Below the pieces are notes generated by a model that saw only the letters and a program-made list of their open reading frames with translations, ran no database searches and was not told the origin of the DNA. 61,026 nucleotides of DNA from Sulfitobacter brevis (lineage in GTDB: Bacteria; Pseudomonadota; Alphaproteobacteria; Rhodobacterales; Rhodobacteraceae). The DNA lies in NCBI RefSeq assembly GCF_900112755.1, contig NZ_FOMW01000017.1, forward strand, positions 1 through 61,026, in the 5' to 3' direction. Shown in pieces: positions 47,418 to 55,138 of this stretch (position 1 is its first letter; the number at the start of each line of letters is the position of its first letter). A program made the position numbers and the translations under genes.

Positions 47418-48142
47418 TGCGCGTGCATGTCATTAATCCCAACTCGACTATTTCCATGACAGCGCAGATCGGGCGGGCGGCACGGCGTGCTGCAAGCGCG
47501 GACACCGTGATCGATCTCGTGACCGCCAGAGGCACGCCTGTTTCGATCGAAGGCTATGCTGACGAGGCGCTTTCCATTCCCGCGATGCTCGCCGAGATCC
47601 GTGCCGCCGAAGCGCGCGGCGCGGGGGCGCATGTGATCGCCTGTTTTGATGACCCAGGCCTTTCAGCGGCACGCGAGGTCGCAGCCGCGCCAGTCATCGG
47701 GATTTGTCAGGCTGCCGTTCAGGTCGCAATGACACTCTCGGTGCGGTTTTCGGTTGTCACCACACTGGGTCGATCGGTCCCGATTATTGAGGACTTGGTT
47801 GATAGCTATGGGGCCGCACGGCGCTGTCGCCGCGTGCGTGCGATTGATTTGCCTGTTCTGACGTTAGAGGAGGACCCCGATGGGTCCTACGCGCTGCTGG
47901 CCGCCGAGGTTTGCGCCGCGCGTGACCATGATAGTGCCGAAGTTGTGGTGCTCGGCTGTGCTGGCATGGCGGAGATGTGTGAGCGGTTGACCGCAGAAAC
48001 CGGCGTTCCGGTGATTGATGGCGTGACTGCAGCCGTGCGACAGGCCGAAGCCTTGATCGGCATGGGTTACCGCACTTCAAAACTTGGTGGCTACGCATGG
48101 CCCCGCATCAAAACAGGGGGCTTTGCCCCGGAGGCAGCATGA
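47414..48142 (+). CDS. Asp/Glu/hydantoin racemase family protein
   Basis: A 242-residue enzyme of the Asp/Glu/hydantoin racemase superfamily. VINPNSTISMTAQIGRAARR at the N-terminus is the hydantoin-racemase signature, and the two catalytic cysteines lie in HVIACFDDPGL and VVLGCAGMAEM. It would equilibrate the two enantiomers of a 5-substituted hydantoin or related acid. The ATG at 47414 overlaps the flavin reductase stop by four bases, and its stop overlaps the next amidohydrolase start in the same way. Confidence 0.88.
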   Translation: MMRVHVINPNSTISMTAQIGRAARRAASADTVIDLVTARGTPVSIEGYADEALSIPAMLAEIRAAEARGAGAHVIACFDDPGLSAAREVAAAPVIGICQAAVQVAMTLSVRFSVVTTLGRSVPIIEDLVDSYGAARRCRRVRAIDLPVLTLEEDPDGSYALLAAEVCAARDHDSAEVVVLGCAGMAEMCERLTAETGVPVIDGVTAAVRQAEALIGMGYRTSKLGGYAWPRIKTGGFAPEAA

Positions 48143-49332
48143 CAGACCTTCTTATCCGCAACCTGCGCCCGATGGGCGCTGCGCAGACCGACATGTTAAT
48201 CCGCAAGGGTCGCATCGTGGAGATTGCCGCAGGTATCGAAGCGCCCGACATGCATGTTGAAGACGCACAGGGCGCGATTGCGATTCCGGGCCTCGTTGAG
48301 GCGCATACCCATCTGGACAAGACGATGATGGGCATGGGGTGGTATCAAAACACTGTCGGCACCGACCTGCGTTCGATGATCGACAATGAACGCGCTGCGC
48401 GCACAGCTGATAGGCACGATCCGCATCAGCAATCGATGCGTCACGCGCTGGCGCTTGCGGGCAACGGCGTTACTCATATTCGCAGCCATGTCGACGTGGA
48501 TACCCAAAACGGCCTTGGCGCGATGGAGGGCGTGCTGCGGACCCGCGAGGCCCTGCGCGATGTGGTCGAGATCGAAATTGTTGCCTTCCCGCAATCGGGC
48601 CTGATGGTCCGCCGCGGCACGGCAGAGCTTTTGGACGAAGCGATGGCGATGGGCGGCGATCTGGTCGGCGGGCTGGATCCTTGCGGGATCGACCACGACC
48701 CGAAGGGCCATCTGGATACGATTTTTGCTTTGGCTGAGAAACACGGCAAAGGCATTGATATCCACCTGCACGAGGCAGGGGAACTTGGAGCGTTCTCAAT
48801 GGAGTTGATCCTTGAGCGCACGCGGGCGTTGGGGATGAAGGGCAGGGTCGCCATCAGCCACGCCTTTTGCCTCGGTATGCCGGACTGGAACCGGACCGAA
48901 GCTTTGCTGGCCGCTTTGGCCGACCTTGATGTGCCAATCCTGACCACGGGTGCGCCTTCAAGTGCGGTTCCTGCGGTAAAGCGTGTGCTGGGCGCGGGCA
49001 TCCGCATGGGGGCAGGGTGCGACGGGGTGCTTGACACATGGAACCCGTGGAACCGCCCCGACATGCTGGATCGCGCGCGCATCGTGGCCCAAAAGAACAA
49101 TCTGCGCTCTGACGCCGATCTGGCACTGGTGCTGGGCATCTGCTCGACCGGAGGTGCCGCCGTGATGGGTGTTTCAGGGCATGGCGTCGAGGTCGGCTGC
49201 AATGCCGATCTGGCACTGGTTTCAGGCAGCACTCTGGCGGAGGCAGTCGCGACGGGCGGACCTGTCGCGCTGACTGTGAAAGCGGGCCGGATCACCGGAC
49301 GCGCCGGTAAGCCTGTGATGGAGGCGCCGTGA
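48139..49332 (+). CDS. Cytosine deaminase-like amidohydrolase
   Basis: A 397-residue amidohydrolase resembling cytosine deaminase and isoguanine/creatinine-type deaminases. Metal ligands: HTH in GLVEAHTHLDKTMMG, His in DIHLHEAGE, His in AISHAFCLG, and Asp in GAGCDGVLDTWNPW. The long frame adds 14 residues upstream; the ATG at 48139 overlapping the racemase stop (ATGA) is the natural start. It should deaminate or open a ring of an N-heterocycle imported by the ABC system. The substrate remains open. Confidence 0.87.
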   Translation: MTDLLIRNLRPMGAAQTDMLIRKGRIVEIAAGIEAPDMHVEDAQGAIAIPGLVEAHTHLDKTMMGMGWYQNTVGTDLRSMIDNERAARTADRHDPHQQSMRHALALAGNGVTHIRSHVDVDTQNGLGAMEGVLRTREALRDVVEIEIVAFPQSGLMVRRGTAELLDEAMAMGGDLVGGLDPCGIDHDPKGHLDTIFALAEKHGKGIDIHLHEAGELGAFSMELILERTRALGMKGRVAISHAFCLGMPDWNRTEALLAALADLDVPILTTGAPSSAVPAVKRVLGAGIRMGAGCDGVLDTWNPWNRPDMLDRARIVAQKNNLRSDADLALVLGICSTGGAAVMGVSGHGVEVGCNADLALVSGSTLAEAVATGGPVALTVKAGRITGRAGKPVMEAP

Positions 49333-50804
49333 TGCTTGAAAATCTCACACTTGGTGCCCAGCCGGACGGGCGCACGCTGCTCACGGCGCGCTGGATCGTC
49401 GCGCATCAGGAGGACGGCCATCGCCTGCTGGAGAATGGCGAATTGGTCTTCGAGCGGGATCGCATCATTTATGTAGGCCCCAAGTTCGAGGGCGACGTCG
49501 CGCGGCGGATTGATCTAGGCAATGTACTGATCTCGCCGGGCCTGATCGACCTTGATGCACTATCGGACCTCGACACCACGACGCTGGGGGTCGATTGCGG
49601 GCCCGCGTGGGCCAAGGGCCGTGTCTGGCCGAAAGGCTATGTCGAGCGCGGCCCCTATGAGATGTACTCGCCGGATGAACTCGCCTTCCAAAAGCGGTTT
49701 AGCTTTGCGCAACTTCTGTGCAACGGCATCACCTCCGCTTTGCCAATTGCCTCACTGTTTTACCGTGAATGGGGCGAAACTGTCGCGGAATTCGAAGCGG
49801 CTGCAGAGGCGGCGGGGGAGTTGGGTCTGCGGGTCTGGCTCGGCCCCGCGTACCGCGCTGGCGGCATCGTCTGCACCGCTCCCGGTGTACTGGAGCCGCG
49901 CTTTGACGAGGCGCGCGGTTTGGTTGGGCTGGACGACGGGATCGCTTTTGTAAAGGCACAGGCGGGACGGTTTGACGGTCTGGTGCAGGGCATGCTGGCG
50001 CCCGACCGCGTGGAAACCTGCACAGAGGCGCTTTTGACGCGCACGATGGCTGCGTCGCGGGATCTGGATATTCCGGTGCGGCTGCACATGGCACAGGGGG
50101 AGATGGAGCGGAATACGGTTCAATCTCTGCATGGCGCAACGGCCCCGCAATGGCTCGCCAGCTTTGACGCATTGAACGAGCGCCTGATCGCGCCACATGC
50201 CACTTTTGCAACCGACGCGGACCTCGCGCTTTACCGCGATCACGGTGTGACGGTCGCGCATTGTCCGTTGGTCTTCGGTCGCTCCGGCGCGATGCTTAGA
50301 TCCTTTGGCAAGCTGCGGCGCATGGGCATCAACATTGGTATGGGCACCGATACAGCGCCACCTGATATGGTTTTGAACATGGCTGTCGGTGTGATGATGG
50401 CGCGGATGGCGGGGGACAGCCAGACCGAGACAGCGCCCGAACACCTCTTTGACGCGGCCACTCTTGGCGGTGCCAATGTACTCGGGCGATCCGATTTGGG
50501 GCGGCTTCAGAAAGGTGCGAAGGCCGACATTGCAATTTTCGACATGTCGGACCCGATGATGGCCCCGCAAGTTGATCCGATCCGCACGCTGGTCCTCGGG
50601 GCGTCAGGGCGCGTCACCAAGGCGGTTTTTGTAAACGGACGGCTCTCGATGCGCGAAGGGCAGGTGGCGGGGATGGACATGGCTGAGGCCCGTAGCCGTG
50701 CCCAGATCCAGTTCGAGGGATTGCGAAAGAAGTATCCCGAACGAACATGGGGGCATCCGCCGGTCGACGAGATTTTCCCGCCAGCCTACCCGTTGTTTCG
50801 TTGA
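49332..50804 (+). CDS. Amidohydrolase-family protein lacking the HxH motif
   Basis: A 490-residue protein with the overall order of the amidohydrolase superfamily, but where the HxH motif should follow GLID it reads SPGLIDLDALSDLD, so the first metal-binding His pair is replaced by Asp-rich sequence. Later ligands are present: RLHMAQGE, LIAPHATFA, VTVAHCPLVF and the Asp in MGTDTAPPDM. It may bind one metal only, use a different metal geometry, or be a specialised subfamily. The ATG at 49332 shares its first base with the preceding stop. It is the last gene of the operon. Confidence 0.82.
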   Translation: MLENLTLGAQPDGRTLLTARWIVAHQEDGHRLLENGELVFERDRIIYVGPKFEGDVARRIDLGNVLISPGLIDLDALSDLDTTTLGVDCGPAWAKGRVWPKGYVERGPYEMYSPDELAFQKRFSFAQLLCNGITSALPIASLFYREWGETVAEFEAAAEAAGELGLRVWLGPAYRAGGIVCTAPGVLEPRFDEARGLVGLDDGIAFVKAQAGRFDGLVQGMLAPDRVETCTEALLTRTMAASRDLDIPVRLHMAQGEMERNTVQSLHGATAPQWLASFDALNERLIAPHATFATDADLALYRDHGVTVAHCPLVFGRSGAMLRSFGKLRRMGINIGMGTDTAPPDMVLNMAVGVMMARMAGDSQTETAPEHLFDAATLGGANVLGRSDLGRLQKGAKADIAIFDMSDPMMAPQVDPIRTLVLGASGRVTKAVFVNGRLSMREGQVAGMDMAEARSRAQIQFEGLRKKYPERTWGHPPVDEIFPPAYPLFR

Positions 50805-51309
50805 GCCCGCATTAAGGGATCGCGTTGTGAGATCGATCTTTGGTTCAGACTTGGACGAGTTCGTGTTGGGTGGTTTGTAAGGCGCTGGCGCTGCAGATTG
50901 GGATGAAGCCTACTGCCAGGTGCCTTTGCTCCATGAATGAATCTCAGGGATCATTTCGAGTTGGGTTGAGGAAGACGGGATCATACCCAGTGCGCGCTGC
51001 AAAATTCCTGAGAAAAATTCGGATGGTTCGGGAGTGTACAGATGCCCTTGATTTATCTGTCCGAACATCGAAGATCGAGGTCTCAGGCAGGATCATAGTG
51101 CCTGCTCTCTTGGATGGTAGGCTGATAAACTACAGCTACAAAATCTCAATGTCCTGGTAGTCCAATCGTGAAAAACGCGCTGCGTTAGGCGGCGACCAAA
51201 CTACATGCAGATTGGTCTTAGGGTCCAGCACCATAGATTTTTCAAGATAGCTGCATTTTGGACCATTTTGATCTTGTTTCCTGAGCTCACCCTCTCTAAA
51301 CGGGGCGAC
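50805..51309. other. Intergenic region before tRNA-Ser(GCU)
   Basis: 505 bases without a supported gene. The plus-strand frame at 50840-51160 shows no family and no ribosome site. The sequence looks like decayed DNA at an insertion hot spot. Confidence 0.45.
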
Positions 51310-51397
51310 GGAGACGTGGCCGAGTGGTCGAAGGCGCTCCCCTGCTAAGGGAGTAACGTGCAAGCGTTCGAGGGTTCGAATCCCTTCGTCTCCGCCA
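51310..51397 (+). tRNA. tRNA-Ser (anticodon GCU)
   Basis: An 88-base class II tRNA with encoded CCA. The acceptor stem GGAGACG pairs perfectly with CGTCTCC, the discriminator is G, the anticodon stem CTCCC/GGGAG encloses loop CTGCTAA (anticodon GCT), and a long variable arm precedes the GAGGG-TTCGAAT-CCCTT T arm. It reads AGC/AGU codons. A degraded accessory segment follows immediately, as is usual for tRNA-Ser integration sites. Confidence 0.96.
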
Positions 51398-51557
51398 TTA
51401 CCCCTTGAAATCACTGTATAAATTGGTGATTTTGAGGGATTACCCCACATAATACCCAACATAGAAAAACCGCTTGGACCTTTGGTCTTATAGTATTTGA
51501 TTGCATGGTAAAGCGGCCAGACCACATCGCCACCGTTTATCGGGGCGTTTTGCCCGA

Positions 51558-52466
51558 TCATGCCTGCAGGAGCAGGATTGCGAAGATCAGGGCCAACCAG
51601 AGACTGATCCAGAACGCCCCGCGCCGCAAACGCTTAGATAGCTCTTCGAGCGCCGGGATAGGATTAGGGACTGGCGCGGGCATCGGTTGGAAGCTCGATA
51701 AAGGCGCGCCAACATCTTTGTCACAGTCATCCTCTTCGTCCTCTGCGGTGGAGGGGGCGAGAGATAGAGGTTGCAGGGGACGCCCAACGCTGATCCTTAC
51801 AGGCGGATCGTCTAGGTTGGATACCAACTCACGCTGGAACTCCGGGGTCCGCCAGAAATCTTCCGGTATCTCGTCGGCGTTCTCAACGTCTCGCTTGCTT
51901 TTGAGGAACTTGATCACCCGCCCTTCGCTGATGGAGGGGGACCACTCGGCATAGAAGTTTCTGAACCGCTCAACATCGACGGACAATCGTAGCTTAGCAC
52001 CTGGTGCGGCCAGTTCTTTTAGAAGCGGAGCAAACCTGTCTGAGTGCATCTCGATTTGCAAAAAGAAGGAATCCTCGCTCTCGATGTCGAGGTCACCTTC
52101 AATGAATAATCCGGACATCATCGCGGCTTCGCCGTGCTTGTTCTCTCGTATCCGCACATCGACTTCATGGATATTCTGCCGTTCACCCATCCGCGATAGC
52201 GAGAACCTTCCCCATCGCGCTGGCTGGACCACGCCCTTTGCCCTGATCGCTCTACTGGCGGTGCGCTCCGGTTGTTCCTCAGTCTCGTTCAATACAGAGA
52301 AGTGCGTGCCAACGTGTAAGTCATTGCAGGCAAGGTCGAGCGTCAGATAGGACTGCCGCTGATACTCCTTTTCGTCACCGTTCGGTGCATCGTCCTCGTA
52401 TTCGATGAATGCTCCGTTCTTGTCGAACCCACCCTCAGGCAGAAAACGCACTTTCAGTTCGCCCAT
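51558..52466 (-). CDS. Hypothetical tail-anchored protein
   Basis: A 302-residue protein of unknown family. The N-terminal 200 residues look like a soluble beta-rich domain (VRFLPEGGFDKNGAFIEYED, LTLDLACNDLHVGTHFSVLN). A linker rich in acid residues and proline (AEDEEDDCDKDVGAP, PMPAPVPNPIP) leads to a single C-terminal hydrophobic helix, GAFWISLWLALIFAILLLQA, which would anchor it to the inner membrane with the body in the cytoplasm. It is the last gene of the minus-strand set of the PrimPol element. No enzyme motif is visible. Confidence 0.6.
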   Translation of the reverse strand: MGELKVRFLPEGGFDKNGAFIEYEDDAPNGDEKEYQRQSYLTLDLACNDLHVGTHFSVLNETEEQPERTASRAIRAKGVVQPARWGRFSLSRMGERQNIHEVDVRIRENKHGEAAMMSGLFIEGDLDIESEDSFFLQIEMHSDRFAPLLKELAAPGAKLRLSVDVERFRNFYAEWSPSISEGRVIKFLKSKRDVENADEIPEDFWRTPEFQRELVSNLDDPPVRISVGRPLQPLSLAPSTAEDEEDDCDKDVGAPLSSFQPMPAPVPNPIPALEELSKRLRRGAFWISLWLALIFAILLLQA

Positions 52467-52614
52467 GAAATGCCCCTTTCAATATTCTTGGGGGAGTGTC
52501 CGCTTTCAAGCAAATGAACGTCAATATTAAATCAGCGGCGCAACCTTTGTCCGGATATGCAAACAGAGAGCCCCGATTTCGTGCCAACTTCGCACACCTC
52601 TAAATCAGCCTATT

Positions 52615-53237
52615 TTAGAAACGGTGTTTGACTTCTAGATCAAAACTAAATTGCTCAGCTAATCCCACCAAAGCACGATTTACAAAACGGTCATGTTTCC
52701 AGCGTAAACGATCAAAGGTGGCTTGATGCATCCCCTTGGGCCTGTTCCAAGGCTCCGAGCCGTTCAATATTCCAGCTTCCCAGCCTAGCCTATCCCTGAC
52801 CCTATCAGCTTTTCGGGCCGCTCGATCCCCCGGCTTTTCACGCTGAGAAGGATAGGCCAGCCGATAGCAATGGCGGCACGCGAAGATTGCACCGCCATAG
52901 AGTACAGCAACGCGGCGACCGCACCCACGGACAGGGCAGAGGAACCAATGCCGCTCACCACCCATGTGGCAGGGCGTGGTATCGAGATGGACTGGATAGC
53001 TTTCGTCCTGCCATTCTCCGCCTCGATCCCGCTGGCGATAGTTCAGGATCGCGCGACCGGATTCGGACCTGACATTAATCGAGCCTGTAACTCGCCGCCA
53101 CGGGACCACGTAATGTGACGGCATACCCCTGAGGACAGAAGCCCCTCGCGTTTCAGCCACCGCACGTCAATCGAACGATAGCCTTCCGTTGCGTCTGCCC
53201 CAAACTGCCAGTGCCGTCCGCTACCTATTCCGCCCAT
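52615..53237 (-). pseudogene. GSGR-type zinc-ribbon protein, frameshifted
   Basis: Two minus-strand frames make one protein. The first starts at 53237 after GGAGGTGAGAC (MGGIGSGRHWQFGADATEGY, WSRGGEL) and the second takes over in mid-domain (VTGSINVRSESGRAILNYRQ) and runs to 52615. The join lies in the GGCGAGTTACAGGCTC stretch near 53090, where one base has probably been lost. The second part has a zinc ribbon, LCPVRGCGRR and FACRHCYRLAY. The family recurs in alphaproteobacterial mobile elements but its role is unknown. As it stands the gene is broken. Confidence 0.75.
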
Positions 53238-53274
53238 GTCTCACCTCCGGATTTTGCCGAAACCATTTGGAAAG

Positions 53275-53541
53275 TTATCCTCTCCACAGCCGCCTCTGAC
53301 GCGCTGCTCGCTTGCGACATCCTTCACAGCAATACATGGCATCAGCTCTGCGCCATGTTTGCAGAGCCTCCTAACACCAATCACACTGCCATGAGCCGAA
53401 ATGGAGCCGCCTGAGAATTGTCACCGCCCGCTTAAAACGGTCGTGGCTGCCATTGCTCCATAGATAACCCTCATGGGTGACTGTAATCCGGCCTTCGGCA
53501 CGCTCTGAGATATAAACCCCGTTCGGGTCAGGTGCTGGCAT
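53275..53541 (-). pseudogene. Small zinc-finger protein with in-frame amber stop
   Basis: The ATG at 53541 opens MPAPDPNGVYISERAEGRIT and continues through HFGSWQCDWC, then a TAG codon. The same frame goes straight on with EALQTWRRADAMYCCEGCRK and ends at 53275 after 89 codons. CxxC before the stop and CxxC after it (CDWC and CEGC) would make one four-cysteine zinc finger, so the stop cuts a real domain. The next gene starts 37 bases downstream on the same strand. I recognise no named family. Confidence 0.6.
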
Positions 53542-53583
53542 GTTTAGCCGTCCAACTTAACTTAATCGCAATGCAGAGGCGGG

Positions 53584-53736
53584 TTATTTATCTGATCTTT
53601 CTGCATGGGTGAAACTGACTTGCAGCACCCCATCCATGATATTGGATTTCATCGGCGGACCATCTGCGCTTGCGGCCTGTTTTTTAGCGACTGCTTTGAT
53701 ACGGTCCTGTTGCGCCTTGGGGATTGTTGACAGCAC
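53584..53736 (-). CDS. Possible small hypothetical protein
   Basis: A minus-strand frame with protein-like composition, ending at 53584: KVLSTIPKAQQDRIKAVAKK then QAASADGPPMKSNIMDGVLQ. Open sequence extends upstream to about 53800 with NGGKKAITTKPEKQ, but no ATG is in frame; the GTG at 53736 is the only usual start and lacks a ribosome site. It lies between the PrimPol gene and the zinc-finger gene on the same strand. It may be another eroded gene of the element. Confidence 0.35.
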   Translation of the reverse strand: MLSTIPKAQQDRIKAVAKKQAASADGPPMKSNIMDGVLQVSFTHAERSDK

Positions 53737-53818
53737 CTTTTGTTTTTCGGGTTTGGTTGTGATGGCTTTTTTGCCTCCGTTGAATTTGTAGGTCTGAAAT
53801 TAAGCGTCATAAGTAATA

Positions 53819-54929
53819 CTAGCCCCTTCCCCTTACTTCCCCTGCCACCCCGTCCGAGCGAGCCTTATGCATGGGTTGCACATCCACCGCGCCGCCTCTG
53901 CCCGGATGCGACCTTGTAAGGACAAAGGTTTGACGCACTGATCCGGCGCGATGCCGACCCACCAGCCGCAACAGCCCAGCGCCCTCCAGCGTGCGGCGTG
54001 CGGCGTGCGGCGCGTAGTCGGAGTTTGGAAAGGTTCAGCAGCCCCGCCTTCCGCATGGCATCAAAGTCCAATGGGAAGCGTTTTCCGGGGTGGTGTCCGT
54101 GCTGATCCTCCAGCAGCACCAGCAGCGCGATAGCATCTGTGCCAATAGCTTGGCTGCGCAGGGCGTCTAAGGCGCGCCGTTGTACTGGGAAGGCGCTGTC
54201 ACGGCCCCGATAAATGCGGTTTTCCAAGCGATACTTCCAAGCCCATCCGGCAATGCCTGAGAGTTCACTATCTGGCATTGTTGCAGGATCAACGCACCAA
54301 TCGTCACGGATGCCTGCAAAGTTTGCTTGCAGTTCAGCGGCATCGTTCACCAGTTCCACCATCCGCATGGCCTCCTTCACAAGTTCTACATGACGATGCC
54401 CGGTCAGGATCGGGTCAGACACCGGGCTTGCAGGGACGGGCAGGGGGTTCAGGGCATCTTTCCCCAGCAAACCCTTCACTGGCTCATAGAAGCCGCCATC
54501 AGGGCGCAGTGAGTGCGGACCCACCACATAGCTGCGCGGCCCGGTCTTGATATCCACGGGCAAGCCTTCGCTGCGTAGGTTCGGCATCACGCCGCCCGCA
54601 AGATAATACAGATGCCGCCCGCGTGGTGTTTTGACGTGGACAGGGCTTTGACCAAACCGCGCTTCCATCTGCGCAACGAGTGCGCTGTCATCCTCATCGC
54701 AGTCGATTACCGCCAAGCCATCCAGCCGCACGCCGTAAGTTGTAGAGCCAGTCCGATGCATGGGGGCCAAGATCCTGCCCAAGGTTAGGCCGGGGCCAGC
54801 CCATGCGCGCAACAGCGGCGCATTCCCATCCACACCACCCAACGGCAAGAGGTGGTGGCCCGCCCCTTTCAGGCGAGCCATTTCTGTGCGGAGGGGTTCC
54901 GATAACGTTGAAACCCGCAGGGCTGTCAT
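53819..54929 (-). pseudogene. PrimPol-type primase/polymerase with C-terminal frameshift
   Basis: The protein begins MTALRVSTLSEPLRTEMARL (GGGGAGGG upstream) and has the N-terminal primase-polymerase domain of mobile elements: the acidic motif in LAVIDCDEDDSALV, TPRGRHLYYLAGGV and the VDIKTGPRSYVVGPHS region. A helical segment follows to about residue 300. In the present frame it ends at 53865 with a basic, unnatural tail. Removing one of three GTGCGGC units at 53991-54011 restores a natural end (RTLEGAGLLRLVG to a stop at 53819). The PrimPol core itself is intact and could still prime replication. It heads the minus-strand gene set. Confidence 0.8.
53991..54011. repeat. Tandem 7-base repeat, GTGCGGC x3
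   Basis: Three perfect head-to-tail copies at 53991-53997, 53998-54004 and 54005-54011 within the 3' part of the PrimPol gene. Since the unit is not a multiple of three, gain or loss of a copy shifts the frame; two copies give the natural C-terminus. Confidence 0.85.
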
Positions 54930-55012
54930 TTCTGACCCTCCCCATAGGCAAGGGCTGCAATGGTTTTAGCCAGCCCAGCGATAACGAAAGAAAAACGAGG
55001 GGAGACCACATC

Positions 55013-55138
55013 ATGACAAAGAATGCACGACGATGGAGCGAGTCAAATCTCGGTGACAATACTGTGTCAGTTGGAGGGCCATTCAACAGCGAAGAGCCCA
55101 AAAGGTCGCGTCGGGACTGTTGGTTGATCAGAGAATAA
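55013..55138 (+). CDS. Possible 41-residue protein
   Basis: An ATG at 55013 with GGGGAG nine bases upstream opens MTKNARRWSESNLGDNTVSV and ends at 55138 with DCWLIRE. It faces the RTX gene and overlaps its stop by 11 bases. It could be the start of a gene cut off when the element joined the chromosome. No family recognised. Confidence 0.3.
   Translation: MTKNARRWSESNLGDNTVSVGGPFNSEEPKRSRRDCWLIRE

Noticed and set aside
50840..51160. 106-residue frame after the amidohydrolase operon
   Set aside because: No ribosome site and no recognisable motif; the region looks decayed.
51136..51561. 141-residue minus-strand frame over tRNA-Ser(GCU)
   Set aside because: It reads the reverse of the tRNA (DEGIRTLERLHVTPLAGERL), a frequent artefact; no independent coding evidence.
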